A DNA stretch of 64,000 nt from Ruminococcus sp. (lineage in GTDB: Bacteria > Bacillota > Clostridia > Oscillospirales > Ruminococcaceae). Position 1 is the stretch's first letter. Each line of letters opens with the position of its first letter. Location: positions 124,001 to 188,000 of the forward strand of contig JAFWSI010000070.1 of assembly GCA_017519415.1 (NCBI GenBank), in the 5' to 3' direction. This document shows, piece after piece, positions 25,788-34,802 of this stretch. The position numbers were made by a program, and so were the translations under genes. Under the pieces are notes generated by a model. It did not search any database. It was not told where the DNA came from and worked only from the letters and a program-made list of their open reading frames with translations.

Positions 25788-27734
25788 ATGAAAGACAAGC
25801 TTGATATGATATTCAGCAGGGACGAGAAGGATATAGAACATATTTCGGAGAAATATCCTGCTGCCGGAAAAAAGGAGAAGAAGAAAATATATGAGATTAG
25901 CCGCCGCAGATATGACGAACTCAGAGCGGAGGACGCAGGGGACGACGGCTATATAAAGGAGGCAGAGGGCGTTGAGCGCTACAACAGGCCTGTATGGTAC
26001 CGTGGAATGTGCGCTGCCGCAGCTGCGGTGATACTCATGGGCGGAGTCGGCGGCGGTATCATGCTGTCACGTTCATCCAGGATACAGCACATGAATGCGA
26101 GCAGTGACATAAACGCAGCAGCTACGACCTCAGCGACCATAACAAATGCTGCTGACAGCGACAGGAACGCAGTTGTTGACAGGCTTATGAGCAATGCTGA
26201 AATGATAACGAAGCCTCAGTACCCCGAAACTGACAGCATTGACAGAAATGACGAGATATACTTCAACATGGACGAGTTCAGCTTTACGGCAGGGCGGGTC
26301 GTCAATCTGACAAAGTATTATTATGCGGTGGCCGATGAAAGACTCGATACAATGGAGGAGCTGACGGCCGTCCTCAATGAAACGTTTATTTATGAGACAC
26401 GCAGCAGATATATCGGCGGCGATCTCAGTAACCATGAGGTGGGATATGATTTCAGGGACGACTCCCTGGCCAATAGGTATGTCAGGAACTTTATCACGTA
26501 TAACGGCAAGGTATACGCGCTGAGCTGCTGCGAAGGGGATATGAATTACGTGGACAGTTTCGATAACCGATATAATTTCAGCAGTTATAAGCTTATCTCC
26601 TCCGAGTTTCAGGAGGGAGATGATATGTACAGCAGCTATATGTTTTCTGATGAAGACGGACAGCCCATTCCTTCCAGTGACATAATCATCTGTAAAAGGG
26701 TATATGAAAGACCGGACGGGGCAAAGGTGACCTCGCGCATAAAGATAACACAGGAGAAGGGAGAATGGAAGATCGCATCATTCGGCTCAAATACCGAAGA
26801 TGATGAGACTTTTGCGATTTCTGACGGGTTAACGGTATCTTCTGAGGAGCCGGCTGACAATGGCGGAGAGTTTGCCGAATTGCAGCTCCATGAACAGAAT
26901 ATATGCTCAGATCGTGATGAGGCTCTGGCCCTTTACGCCAAGATCGCACAGACAGCTGATGAAGGCGGATATACTTTCAAAAAGGTCGATACAGGAAAAT
27001 ATGCTCAGCAGATAATAGAGGCATCTTCCTTTGACGAGCTCAACACTCTTGAAAACAAGAGCTTTGTTTATCATATGTTTATGAATTCGTATCGTTATTT
27101 TGATACGGCAGATGTAAGCTATACATATGACGTTGAGAGCAATGAAAGTCCATATTACAGCAAAAACCGCTGCATTGCCGATAACAAGGGAAAATATTTC
27201 TATCTGGATTACGAGTACGAAAAAGGTTCTGACCATGAAATGACAACATTTTATATGTATAACAATAAGTGGATCAACGCCGACAACATGAAGAAGGTCT
27301 ATTCTGAATGCGAAGCGGATGAGGTGGATTATGAGCATCGCTATATCCCCGATAACGATCTGTTTATAAGATATTATGACGAAAACGGCAATATACTGTA
27401 TATGGACAGCCTGAGTACAGTGGTCATGGGCGGAAAGTGTTCCGACTGCTTATATCATGATACAGACGTTTTGTATGATTTTGAAAAGTGGCATATCGAA
27501 GATGTCGAGAATATACTCGGCAGGGAGTGCGTTTCGGTAACTATGCAGGACGGAGCATATTCAGAGCATATGTGCATTGATCTGTATACAGGAATAGTAA
27601 TGAGTCTGACCAGGACATTTGCCGATACTAATGAGACTCATACGATGAAAGTTGCCTCGATAAAGACAGGTCAGCCGATTGATTATATATATTTCAATGC
27701 TGACGGTTATGTCAACGAAACAAATAACAGCTGA
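25788..27734 (+). CDS. Single-pass membrane protein, probable partner (anti-sigma or sensor) of the ECF factor
   Basis: I do not recognise a family. From the ATG at 25788 (AAAGGAGG at 25772-25780) the 648-residue product has an N-terminal cytoplasmic part of about 75 residues. It is rich in Lys, Arg and Glu with predicted helices. One membrane helix lies at about 80-103 (C-A-A-A-A-A-V-I-L-M-G-G-V-G-G-G-I-M-L), followed by about 545 extracytoplasmic residues rich in Tyr, Asp and Ser. The topology fits an anti-sigma factor with an external sensor. However, the H-x3-C-x2-C zinc motif of ZAS anti-sigma factors is absent. It is followed by a strong terminator. Confidence 0.6.
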   Translation: MKDKLDMIFSRDEKDIEHISEKYPAAGKKEKKKIYEISRRRYDELRAEDAGDDGYIKEAEGVERYNRPVWYRGMCAAAAAVILMGGVGGGIMLSRSSRIQHMNASSDINAAATTSATITNAADSDRNAVVDRLMSNAEMITKPQYPETDSIDRNDEIYFNMDEFSFTAGRVVNLTKYYYAVADERLDTMEELTAVLNETFIYETRSRYIGGDLSNHEVGYDFRDDSLANRYVRNFITYNGKVYALSCCEGDMNYVDSFDNRYNFSSYKLISSEFQEGDDMYSSYMFSDEDGQPIPSSDIIICKRVYERPDGAKVTSRIKITQEKGEWKIASFGSNTEDDETFAISDGLTVSSEEPADNGGEFAELQLHEQNICSDRDEALALYAKIAQTADEGGYTFKKVDTGKYAQQIIEASSFDELNTLENKSFVYHMFMNSYRYFDTADVSYTYDVESNESPYYSKNRCIADNKGKYFYLDYEYEKGSDHEMTTFYMYNNKWINADNMKKVYSECEADEVDYEHRYIPDNDLFIRYYDENGNILYMDSLSTVVMGGKCSDCLYHDTDVLYDFEKWHIEDVENILGRECVSVTMQDGAYSEHMCIDLYTGIVMSLTRTFADTNETHTMKVASIKTGQPIDYIYFNADGYVNETNNS

Positions 27735-27746
27735 CAGGAATAAGAA

Positions 27747-27780
27747 AATCCCCTTTGCAAAAGCAAAGGGGATAGCTTTT
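27747..27780. terminator. Bidirectional terminator
   Basis: ATCCCCTTTGC-AAAA-GCAAAGGGGAT, 11-bp perfect stem, with AAAA to the left and a TTTT tract on the right, between the convergent membrane protein and GH5 genes. Confidence 0.88.
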
Positions 27781-27781
27781 A

Positions 27782-28735
27782 TTACAGTAATTTCAGCAGC
27801 TCTCCGCGGACGCAGTCAAGTCTCGGATCGGAAAGCCCGAAATCCATAGCTTTGTAGTTCCAAGCGGCTCGGCCTATGCCGTGCTTTCTGAACACGGAGT
27901 TTATTGTCCTGAACCATTTTACGGTATCCTCGGGGCTTACCACGTCTATACAGCCGTATTCACCGCAGTAGAGACCGCTGCCGAATTTCTCTGCCTTTGC
28001 TATGGCTGTGGAGAAAAGGTTCTCGAAGTATTCTGGAGAGGCAACGCTCTTTTCAAAGGGAATACGTTCCTCCGGATCGATAGCGGTGGTCCAGTATGCT
28101 CCCTGATGAGTGAACTTAAGAGGCTCATAGCAGTGCATATTGTAAATGACGTTATCGTCAAAAGGCTCGTCGAGAAACTGAACCGTATCAGCGCTGTTAT
28201 TATGATAGCTGCCCACAAGTATAAGTATATCGGGAGCAGATCTCCTTATCCTGCTTATGCACTCCTTGGCTATCATGTTCCATTTGTCGATGAATTCGGC
28301 GTCGGTGACCTCATTGAGGAGCTCAAAGGCAACATTGGGAGCCAGATGACCGTATCTTTTGGCCATTTCCTCCCATAATCTGTAAAAGCGTTCCTGATAA
28401 TCCTCATTGTCGAAGAAGCCGCTCTCGTTCTCGCCGTAGTAGTCAAAGGAGAAGCCCGCCGTCTTATGAAGATCGAGGATGAGGTTAAGTCCGTATTTCT
28501 TTGAGAATTCCACCGACCTGTCAAGGTATGAGAAGCCCTCTTCATTGAATGTTCCGTCGTTGTTTTCTATGATATTATAATCAAAAGGTGCTCGTACATG
28601 GTCAGCTCCCCATGACGCGATAACCTTAAAATCTTTTTCGCCAACGAAGGTGTCAAGGTGTTCCTTTTCGTAGCTGCACTGAGAGAGCCAGCCGCCGAGA
28701 TTAACCCCCTTATTGAAACCGTTAAGGTATTTCAT
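27782..28735 (-). CDS. GH5-family glycoside hydrolase, apparently cytoplasmic
   Basis: The 317-residue protein has a GH5 (beta/alpha)8 layout: N-L-G-G-W-L at the start and D-H-V-R-A-P-F-D near 45-52. The acid/base Glu142 is in F-E-L-L-N-E-V, an H-x-Y-E-P segment lies near 201, and the nucleophile Glu259 is in Y-C-G-E-Y-G. A conserved Trp-rich end (A-A-W-N-Y-K-A-M) follows. It lacks a signal peptide, a linker and a dockerin, so it probably acts inside the cell on short oligosaccharides. The substrate cannot be given from sequence. The start has an AGGAGG site. Confidence 0.88.
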   Translation of the reverse strand: MKYLNGFNKGVNLGGWLSQCSYEKEHLDTFVGEKDFKVIASWGADHVRAPFDYNIIENNDGTFNEEGFSYLDRSVEFSKKYGLNLILDLHKTAGFSFDYYGENESGFFDNEDYQERFYRLWEEMAKRYGHLAPNVAFELLNEVTDAEFIDKWNMIAKECISRIRRSAPDILILVGSYHNNSADTVQFLDEPFDDNVIYNMHCYEPLKFTHQGAYWTTAIDPEERIPFEKSVASPEYFENLFSTAIAKAEKFGSGLYCGEYGCIDVVSPEDTVKWFRTINSVFRKHGIGRAAWNYKAMDFGLSDPRLDCVRGELLKLL

Positions 28736-28857
28736 ATTATATCGCCTCCTGTGAATAGATTTTAGCAGATATTTTAAGAATAATATACCTTTTTTATGTG
28801 AAAAATACTAAATTAATGACATATCAGTAAAAAATGAAACATTTTGTGTAAAATGAA

Positions 28858-28883
28858 AAGTCCTTCAATCGGAAGGACTTTAT
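28858..28883. other. Hairpin, possible terminator
   Basis: AAAGTCCTTC-AATC-GGAAGGACTTT (with a one-base bulge) between the GH5 gene start and the tRNA terminator. It could end a short minus-strand RNA from the 28884-28997 region or be a terminator remnant. Confidence 0.45.
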
Positions 28884-28997
28884 GATAATGCGTATGTTCT
28901 TGGTTCTGCAGCGTGTATAAAAGAGTTCTGCGGAATTGCCGTCAAGATCGCAGCAAGCTGCTTCAATACTGCATACGCAGGAAAAAACGGAAGTGTA
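28884..28997. other. Intergenic segment with possible RNA structure
   Basis: A 7-bp inverted repeat GCGTATG (28890-28896) / CATACGC (28972-28978) encloses a smaller GCAGC/GCTGC hairpin. Only short, unconvincing open frames cover it. No promoter is clear on either strand. It may be a small RNA or decayed DNA. Confidence 0.3.
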
Positions 28998-29027
28998 ACA
29001 AAAAACCTGTATCAGAAGATACAGGTT
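28998..29027 (-). terminator. Terminator of the tRNA-Ser transcript
   Basis: On the minus strand AACCTGTATC-TTCT-GATACAGGTT followed by TTTTTTG, a perfect 10-bp stem, three bases after the end of the second tRNA gene. Confidence 0.92.
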
Positions 29028-29030
29028 CAA

Positions 29031-29120
29031 TGGCGCGGATTGAGAGATTTGAACTCTCGCGCCGGTTTCCCGACCTACTCCCTTAGCAGGGGAGCCCCTT
29101 CACCACTTGGGTAAATCCGC
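29031..29120 (-). tRNA. tRNA-Ser (GCT anticodon)
   Basis: A 90-base class II tRNA on the minus strand. Acceptor stem GCGGATT/AATCCGC, discriminator G, encoded CCA (29031-29033). Anticodon loop CT-GCT-AA between CCCCT and AGGG-type stem bases. A long variable arm is followed by a T arm with TTCAAAT. The anticodon GCT reads AGC and AGT codons. It follows the other tRNA-Ser on the same strand and shares its promoter and terminator. Confidence 0.95.
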
Positions 29121-29153
29121 AAACCGACGAGCGAGAAGCTCACCGATGAATAT

Positions 29154-29242
29154 TGGCGGAGAGGGTGGGATTCGAACCCACGTGACCGTTAAGTCAAACG
29201 GTTTTCAAGACCGCCTCGTTATGACCGCTTCGATACCTCTCC
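29154..29242 (-). tRNA. tRNA-Ser (TGA anticodon)
   Basis: An 89-base class II tRNA on the minus strand. It begins GGAGAGG and ends CCTCTCC-G-CCA with CCA encoded (29154-29156). The anticodon loop is CT-TGA-AA, the variable arm is long, and the T arm has TTCGAAT. The TGA anticodon reads UCA and related serine codons. It is the first gene after the promoter at 29272-29300. Confidence 0.96.
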
Positions 29243-29271
29243 ATTTTCCTGCCGAATTAATCAGCTTTTAT

Positions 29272-29300
29272 ATTATACCACAGCGAGGGGAAGTTGTCAA
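29272..29300 (-). promoter_or_regulatory. Full-consensus promoter of the tRNA-Ser pair
   Basis: On the minus strand TTGACA (29300-29295), 17 bp, TATAAT (29277-29272), about 30 bases before the first tRNA. Confidence 0.9.
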
Positions 29301-29449
29301 GGAAAAATAAAATTGAACCTTGACGATAAATTGTCCACAAATTTAGTGAATATGCTCAATAGATCGTGTTGATATTACAGGAATGGCAGAGAAAGAAAAA
29401 AGGCTTGAAAAAAACCTGTATTTTTTTTCGGCTTTTTAAGAAAATGTAC

Positions 29450-29478
29450 TTTACATATTTTAAAAATTAGTGTAAAAT
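29450..29478 (+). promoter_or_regulatory. Probable promoter of the pyrH-to-ispG gene cluster
   Basis: TTTACA (29450-29455), 17 bp, TAAAAT (29473-29478), about 32 bases before the pyrH ATG. Confidence 0.6.
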
Positions 29479-29510
29479 AAACTATAGATAATTTTTTGTG
29501 AGGTGCTTAT

Positions 29511-30221
29511 ATGGAACCAAAGTATAAAAGAATATTATTGAAGGTCAGCGGCGAGGCTCTTGCAGGCGACAAGAAGACAGGCCTTAACTATGACGTGGTA
29601 ACGGAGATATGCAAAAGCATAAAGAAGTGCATAGACGCAGGCGTACAGGTAGCGGTCGTAGTAGGCGGCGGCAACTTCTGGAGAGGCCGTTCCAGCGGAG
29701 CTATGGACAGAACCCGTGCCGATCATATCGGTATGCTGGCTACCACCATGAACGCCCTTGCCCTTGCTGACGTACTTGAGTCTCTCGGCTGTGTTGTGAG
29801 AGTACAGACAGCACTTCAGATGGCGGCGATAGCAGAGCCTTATATACGCAACAGGGCAGTAAGGCATCTCAACAAGGGAAGAGTAGTTATCTTCGGCTGC
29901 GGAACCGGAAACCCCTTCTTTTCCACGGATACGGCAGCTGCACTGCGTTCTGCGGAGATACAGGCCGATATACTGCTTAAGGCAACTCTTGTTGACGGAG
30001 TATACGATAAGGATCCTCACAAATACGAAGACGCCAAGAAGTACGACACCCTTACCTTTTCACAGGTCATCGGTGAAGAGCTCGGCGTTATGGACAGTAC
30101 GGCGGCAGCAATGTGCCGTGATAACGGTATGAAAATGCTTGTATTCGATCTCAGCCGTCCGGACAATATATATGACGCTGTAATGGGCGCGGAGATCGGT
30201 ACAGTGGTATGCGAAAACTGA
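29511..30221 (+). CDS. pyrH: UMP kinase
   Basis: PyrH phosphorylates UMP to UDP. The 236-residue protein starts [11 protein letters not shown] with the amino acid kinase fold, then [20 protein letters not shown] and the D-G-V-Y-D-K-D-P-H segment. It is the first gene of the classic pyrH-frr-uppS-cdsA-dxr-rseP run. A GAGGTG site precedes the ATG. Confidence 0.97.
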   Translation: MEPKYKRILLKVSGEALAGDKKTGLNYDVVTEICKSIKKCIDAGVQVAVVVGGGNFWRGRSSGAMDRTRADHIGMLATTMNALALADVLESLGCVVRVQTALQMAAIAEPYIRNRAVRHLNKGRVVIFGCGTGNPFFSTDTAAALRSAEIQADILLKATLVDGVYDKDPHKYEDAKKYDTLTFSQVIGEELGVMDSTAAAMCRDNGMKMLVFDLSRPDNIYDAVMGAEIGTVVCEN

Positions 30222-30248
30222 AAAAAATTACGAAAGGAATACACTAAA

Positions 30249-30803
30249 ATGAAAGAACAGCTTAACATCGCAAAAGAAAAAATGAACAAGAGCCTTAACG
30301 CTCTCGGCAACGAGTTTGCTTCGATCCGTGCCGGACGTGCGAACCCCGCGGTTCTCGACAAGGTCATGGTCGATTACTACGGAGCACCCACACCTGTCAA
30401 TCAGATGGCTGCAATATCCGTTTCAGAGGCGAGAATACTCGTTATCCAGCCATGGGATAAGTCCACACTGAAGCTTATCGAAAAGGCTATACAGGCTTCC
30501 GACATCGGTATCCAGCCCGTAAACGACGGCAACGTTATCCGTCTTGCTTTCCCTCAGCTCACAGAAGATCGCCGTAAGGAGCTCTGTAAGAGCATAAAGA
30601 AATACGGCGAGGAGTGTAAGGTAACAGTCCGCTCTGTCAGACGTGACACTATGGAAAAATACAAGTCAATGAAGAAGAATTCCGAGATCACAGAGGACGA
30701 TCTCAAGGACTGCGAGAAGAAGGTACAGGATCTTACAGACAAGATGTGCGACGAGATTGACAAAATGGTTGCCGACAAAGAAAAAGAGATCATGACAGTC
30801 TGA
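30249..30803 (+). CDS. frr: Ribosome recycling factor
   Basis: RRF splits post-termination ribosomes with EF-G. The 184-residue length is exactly typical. The R-A-G-R-A-N-P-A-V-L-D motif near residue 27, G-A-P-T-P-V-N-Q-M-A, and the helical C-terminal half with V-R-R-D-T-M-E-K match the family. It follows pyrH by 27 bases with an AAAGGAA site. Confidence 0.97.
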   Translation: MKEQLNIAKEKMNKSLNALGNEFASIRAGRANPAVLDKVMVDYYGAPTPVNQMAAISVSEARILVIQPWDKSTLKLIEKAIQASDIGIQPVNDGNVIRLAFPQLTEDRRKELCKSIKKYGEECKVTVRSVRRDTMEKYKSMKKNSEITEDDLKDCEKKVQDLTDKMCDEIDKMVADKEKEIMTV

Positions 30804-30814
30804 TTTGGTGAGAT

Positions 30815-31564
30815 ATGGCATTATTTGGAAAAAAAGACAAATCTGAATCAAGCGGACTGGTACTTCCGGAGAAGCTCCCCGACCATGTGGCATTTATCAT
30901 GGACGGCAACGGCAGATGGGCTAAGAAGCGCGGTCTGCCCCGTTCTCTCGGCCACCGCGAGGGAGCCAAGAACTTCCGTACTATAGTTCGTCACTGCAAG
31001 GACATCGGACTTAAAACTATCAGCTTCTATGCGTTCTCTACCGAGAACTGGAAGCGCTCCCAGGAAGAAGTGGGCGCACTTATGAACCTTTTCCGTGATT
31101 ATCTTGCGGATGTAAGAAACTTCCTCAGCGAGAATACAAGAATGGTATTTCTCGGTGACAAGAGTGCCTTTGCTGACGATATACGTGAAAAAATGGAAAA
31201 GCTAGAGGCTGATTCCGCCGATTACGATGAGATGACCATTCTCATGGCTGTAAACTACGGCGGACGGGACGAGATAACCCATGCCGCAAAGCTTCTTGCC
31301 GAAAGGGCGGCCAAGGGCGAGATACGTCCTGAGGATATAACAGAGCAGACTATCTCGGATAACCTCTACACAGCGGGCTATCCCGACGTTGACCTGCTTA
31401 TACGTCCAAGCGGCGAGCAGAGAATATCAAACTTCCTTATATGGCAGTGTGCTTATGCGGAGTTCTATTATACCGACGTTTTATGGCCGGACTTTACTCC
31501 CGAGGAGCTTGACAAGGCTCATATCGAATACGCAAACAGGAACCGCCGCTTCGGAGGTGTCTGA
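30815..31564 (+). CDS. uppS: Isoprenyl (undecaprenyl diphosphate) transferase
   Basis: UppS builds the C55 lipid carrier for peptidoglycan. The 249-residue protein has the catalytic I-M-D-G-N-G-R-W-A motif near residue 28, S-L-G-H-R-E-G, the A-F-S-T-E-N-W-K-R segment and R-P-S-G-E-Q-R-I-S-N-F at the C-terminal half. The stop codon overlaps the cdsA start by one base. It uses the isoprenoid precursors made by Dxr and IspG encoded downstream. Confidence 0.96.
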   Translation: MALFGKKDKSESSGLVLPEKLPDHVAFIMDGNGRWAKKRGLPRSLGHREGAKNFRTIVRHCKDIGLKTISFYAFSTENWKRSQEEVGALMNLFRDYLADVRNFLSENTRMVFLGDKSAFADDIREKMEKLEADSADYDEMTILMAVNYGGRDEITHAAKLLAERAAKGEIRPEDITEQTISDNLYTAGYPDVDLLIRPSGEQRISNFLIWQCAYAEFYYTDVLWPDFTPEELDKAHIEYANRNRRFGGV

Positions 31565-32445
31565 TGCTTACGCGAATCATTTCGGGAGCAGTCGGCGTTG
31601 TACTGCTGGGTATAGTGCTTTACTTCCATAATACAGTATTTCTGCCCATAGCAGTTGCAGCTATCATAGCAGTAATGCTCTTTGAGCTTATCCGCGCGGT
31701 GAAGCTCCATAAGTGTATCCCGATACTTTTGGCAGCAGAAGCCTGCGGCATATCTGTTCCGCTGTTATACGGATATTACCACAAGGGCAAGGACGTTCAG
31801 TACTATCTGACAAGCTTCAGGCTTTACGGCGAGGAACCTGTACTAAACGACAGGTATGGTCTTTATGTGTTCTGCGCAGTTCTCATTGCTGCTTTTGTTA
31901 TCTTCATCACATGGCTGAAAAAGCACAAGGAGATACGCTATGAGCAGGTATTCTTTGTACTTGCAGTAATGGTGCTTGTTCCGCAGTCAATGACTACAAT
32001 GGTGCGTATTGAGCGTTTTGACTCGGATAACGGACTTTTTCTGCTCATTATGGGACTCTGCGGCGCATGGATAGCAGATACTGGAGCATATTTCACAGGC
32101 GTTGCCATAGGCAAGCATAAGCTGTGCCCCGAGATAAGCCCCAAGAAGACTATCGAGGGACTTGTTGGCGGCATCGTGACTACAGCAGTTGTCTATGCAG
32201 TGGCTTTCTCTGTTTACTATGGCTTCACAGCAAAAAGAGCTGTTATCGCCTGTGTGACAGGCATAGTATGTGCTGTTATCGGCACAGTCGGCGACCTTTC
32301 CGCTTCTATGGTAAAGCGCCAGATAGGCTTCAAGGACTACGGAAAGATAATGCCGGGACACGGCGGACTTATGGATCGCTTTGACAGCGTTCTTTTCGTG
32401 CTGCCTACTTTTTATGTATTTATCGCCTTATTCGGCGTACAGTGA
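31564..32445 (+). CDS. cdsA: Phosphatidate cytidylyltransferase
   Basis: CdsA makes CDP-diacylglycerol from phosphatidate and CTP. The 293-residue integral membrane protein has about eight helices. The family signature lies near the end: G-D-L-S-A-S-M-V-K-R-Q-I-G-F-K-D followed by M-P-G-H-G-G-L-M-D-R-F-D-S. It overlaps uppS by one base. Confidence 0.95.
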   Translation: MLTRIISGAVGVVLLGIVLYFHNTVFLPIAVAAIIAVMLFELIRAVKLHKCIPILLAAEACGISVPLLYGYYHKGKDVQYYLTSFRLYGEEPVLNDRYGLYVFCAVLIAAFVIFITWLKKHKEIRYEQVFFVLAVMVLVPQSMTTMVRIERFDSDNGLFLLIMGLCGAWIADTGAYFTGVAIGKHKLCPEISPKKTIEGLVGGIVTTAVVYAVAFSVYYGFTAKRAVIACVTGIVCAVIGTVGDLSASMVKRQIGFKDYGKIMPGHGGLMDRFDSVLFVLPTFYVFIALFGVQ

Positions 32446-32452
32446 TATTGCT

Positions 32453-32490
32453 GAAAGGACTATTTGCGGATAGTCCCTTTCGCATTTTAT
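32453..32490 (+). terminator. Hairpin after cdsA, weak terminator
   Basis: GAAAGGACTAT pairs with ATAGTCC(C)TTTC with one bulge. The downstream tract is T-poor. A TTGACA at 32499-32504 follows but has no good -10, so read-through to dxr is likely. Confidence 0.5.
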
Positions 32491-32548
32491 AAAGGACTTT
32501 GACAAAATAACCATTCGGAAGTTATTTCCGCGAAAAGGGGAAAATATA

Positions 32549-33700
32549 ATGAATAAAAAAGTGTCGATACTCGGTTCGACAGGCTCTATCGGAACTCAGT
32601 CACTGGAGGTATGCGAGAAGCATGGGCTTGAAGTTATAGCCGTTGCCGCTCACAGCAGTATTGAAGCTCTTGAGCAGCAGATAAGGAAATTCCGCCCTGC
32701 TTACGCTTGTATCTACAATGAGGAGAAGTACGGAGAGCTCAAAAGACGCATTTCCGATACAGATGTGGAGCTTTATGCGGGAATGGAAGGACTGTGCAGG
32801 CTTGCATCTCTTGACGAAGCTGACATCATACTCAATTCTGTAGTGGGCATGGTGGGACTTCTGCCCACTCTCACTGCCATAGACGCAGGTAAGGACATCG
32901 CCCTTGCAAACAAGGAGACTCTTGTTGCCGGCGGCGAGCTCGTAATGGACGCGGCAGCGAAAAAGGGCGTGAAGATATATCCCGTTGACAGTGAGCATTC
33001 CGCTATATTCCAGTGCTTGCAGGGCAACAAGCGAGAGCAGCTCAGCAAGATAATCCTCACAGCTTCGGGCGGCCCTTTCTTCGGAAGAAGCTATGAGGAG
33101 TTGAAGACCGTCACAAAGGCTCAGGCCCTCCACCACCCCAACTGGGACATGGGGAATAAAATAACCATCGATTCTGCTACACTTATGAATAAGGGACTGG
33201 AATTCATAGAAGCGAAATGGCTCTTTGACCTTGCTCCCGACCAGATAGAGATAGTTGTCCATCGTCAGAGTGTTGTCCATTCCGCGGTTGAGTATAACGA
33301 CTATTCGGTGATAGCTCAAATGGGCGTTCCTGATATGAAGATACCAATACAGTACGCTCTTCTTTACCCCGATCGCGTAAGCTGTCCGACGGGAAGGCTT
33401 TCGCTTACGGATTACGGTAAACTCACCTTTGAGAAGCCCGACTATGACACCTTCAAGTGCCTGTCTGCGGCTATCGAGGCCATAAAGCAGGGCGGAGCAT
33501 ATCCCTGTCTTGTCAATTCCGCAAACGAAGAGGCGGTACGAGCCTTCCTCAACGACGAGATAAGCTTCATAGAGATAGGCGAAACGGTAGCTTCTGTCCT
33601 TGATGAATTCGGAAGTTCCGAGATTAACAGCTACGAGGACGTAATGAACGCCGACAAGGCTGCAAGAAATTATGTAAGGGAGCGCATTGCAGCCAGATAA
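32549..33700 (+). CDS. dxr: 1-deoxy-D-xylulose 5-phosphate reductoisomerase
   Basis: Dxr makes MEP, the committed step of the non-mevalonate isoprenoid pathway. The 383-residue protein has the NADPH loop L-G-S-T-G-S-I-G-T-Q at the N-terminus. It also has N-K-E-T-L-V-A-G-G, the metal site P-V-D-S-E-H-S-A-I-F-Q-C-L, and G-G-P-F-F followed later by H-P-N-W-D-M-G-x-K-I-T-I-D-S-A-T. IspG of the same pathway is encoded at 35730. AAAAGGGG lies before the ATG. Confidence 0.97.
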   Translation: MNKKVSILGSTGSIGTQSLEVCEKHGLEVIAVAAHSSIEALEQQIRKFRPAYACIYNEEKYGELKRRISDTDVELYAGMEGLCRLASLDEADIILNSVVGMVGLLPTLTAIDAGKDIALANKETLVAGGELVMDAAAKKGVKIYPVDSEHSAIFQCLQGNKREQLSKIILTASGGPFFGRSYEELKTVTKAQALHHPNWDMGNKITIDSATLMNKGLEFIEAKWLFDLAPDQIEIVVHRQSVVHSAVEYNDYSVIAQMGVPDMKIPIQYALLYPDRVSCPTGRLSLTDYGKLTFEKPDYDTFKCLSAAIEAIKQGGAYPCLVNSANEEAVRAFLNDEISFIEIGETVASVLDEFGSSEINSYEDVMNADKAARNYVRERIAAR

Positions 33701-33728
33701 GCTCCTGCATGAGAAAGGATTAACATTT

Positions 33729-34802
33729 ATGGGAATTTTGATAGCGATACTTATATTCGGAATAATAGTAACAGTACATGAATTCGGTCATTTCATCTGT
33801 GCCAAGCTCAGCGGTATAAAGGTGCTGGAGTTTTCGGTGGGAATGGGTCCGAAGCTCATACAGAGGAAAAAAGGCGAGACAAAGTATTCGCTGAGACTTC
33901 TTCCGGTGGGCGGTTACTGCGCTATGGAGGGCGAGGACTCTACAAACGACGATCCACGGAGCTTCCGCAATGCAAAGCTGTGGAAGCGCATGATAGTTCT
34001 TGTTGCGGGAGCCTTTATGAATTTTGTTCTCGGATTTGTTACGCTGGTGGTCCTTATGGGTCTTATGGACGAGGTGCCCACGACTGTTATCAGCGGCTTC
34101 AGCGGAGTACGCAACGAGGACGGTACAGTCACATATTATGCCGAGAGCTATGAAACAGGTCTCCGCCATGACGATAAATTCATATCTATCGACGGAACGA
34201 GGATATACAGTACCCTTGACATCAACTACGTTTTCAATGATCTTGACGAATCTGTCGGCCACAAGGTAGTGGTAAAGAGGGGCGGAAAGAAGGTAATTCT
34301 TGATAACGTTATATTCCATGATAAGGCTGAGGGCGGCAACGCGGTAGATTTCGGCATAGTATGCAAAAAGAAGACTCCTCTTACAGTTATGAAGGGTTCG
34401 GGGGACGTATTCATGTCAATGACTCATATAGTCAGCCTTTCACTCAAGCAGATGCTGACGGGAAAGATGCATAAGGAGGATGTTTCGGGACCTGTCGGCG
34501 TTGTCAGCACCATCAGCGAAGCTGCTAAGGATACAAAAGGTATCAAGGAAGCCGTAGAGAACATTCTTTATATGACTGCCCTTATAACTATAAATGTCGG
34601 CATATTCAATCTTCTGCCGATCCCCGGACTTGACGGCGGACGTCTGCTGTTCTGCCTTATCGAGCTTGTAAGACGCAAGCCTGTAAAGCCCGAGCATGAG
34701 GGATACGTTCATCTGGCGGGAATGATCCTTCTCTTCGGAGTAATGATCTTCGCAACATACAACGATATAATCAAACTGATTGCAGGAGGGAAAAATGGCT
34801 GA
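33729..34802 (+). CDS. rseP: RIP metalloprotease RseP (site-2 protease)
   Basis: An intramembrane zinc protease that cuts signal-peptide remnants and anti-sigma factors. I start at ATG 33729, after AAAGGA; an ATG 14 codons earlier lies inside dxr. The 357-residue protein has V-H-E-F-G-H-F in its first helix, a PDZ domain in the middle, and N-L-L-P-I-P-G-L-D-G-G-R-L supplying the third metal ligand. It could act on the membrane partner of the ECF sigma factor at 25788, but nothing in the sequence shows this. The stop overlaps rnz by eight bases. Confidence 0.93.
   Translation: MGILIAILIFGIIVTVHEFGHFICAKLSGIKVLEFSVGMGPKLIQRKKGETKYSLRLLPVGGYCAMEGEDSTNDDPRSFRNAKLWKRMIVLVAGAFMNFVLGFVTLVVLMGLMDEVPTTVISGFSGVRNEDGTVTYYAESYETGLRHDDKFISIDGTRIYSTLDINYVFNDLDESVGHKVVVKRGGKKVILDNVIFHDKAEGGNAVDFGIVCKKKTPLTVMKGSGDVFMSMTHIVSLSLKQMLTGKMHKEDVSGPVGVVSTISEAAKDTKGIKEAVENILYMTALITINVGIFNLLPIPGLDGGRLLFCLIELVRRKPVKPEHEGYVHLAGMILLFGVMIFATYNDIIKLIAGGKNG

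Noticed and set aside
29107-29310. Plus-strand open frame across the tRNA-Ser (TGA) gene
   Set aside because: It is the antisense translation of a tRNA (G-G-E-G-G-I-R-T-H is a well-known spurious tRNA-derived peptide) and has no ribosome site.
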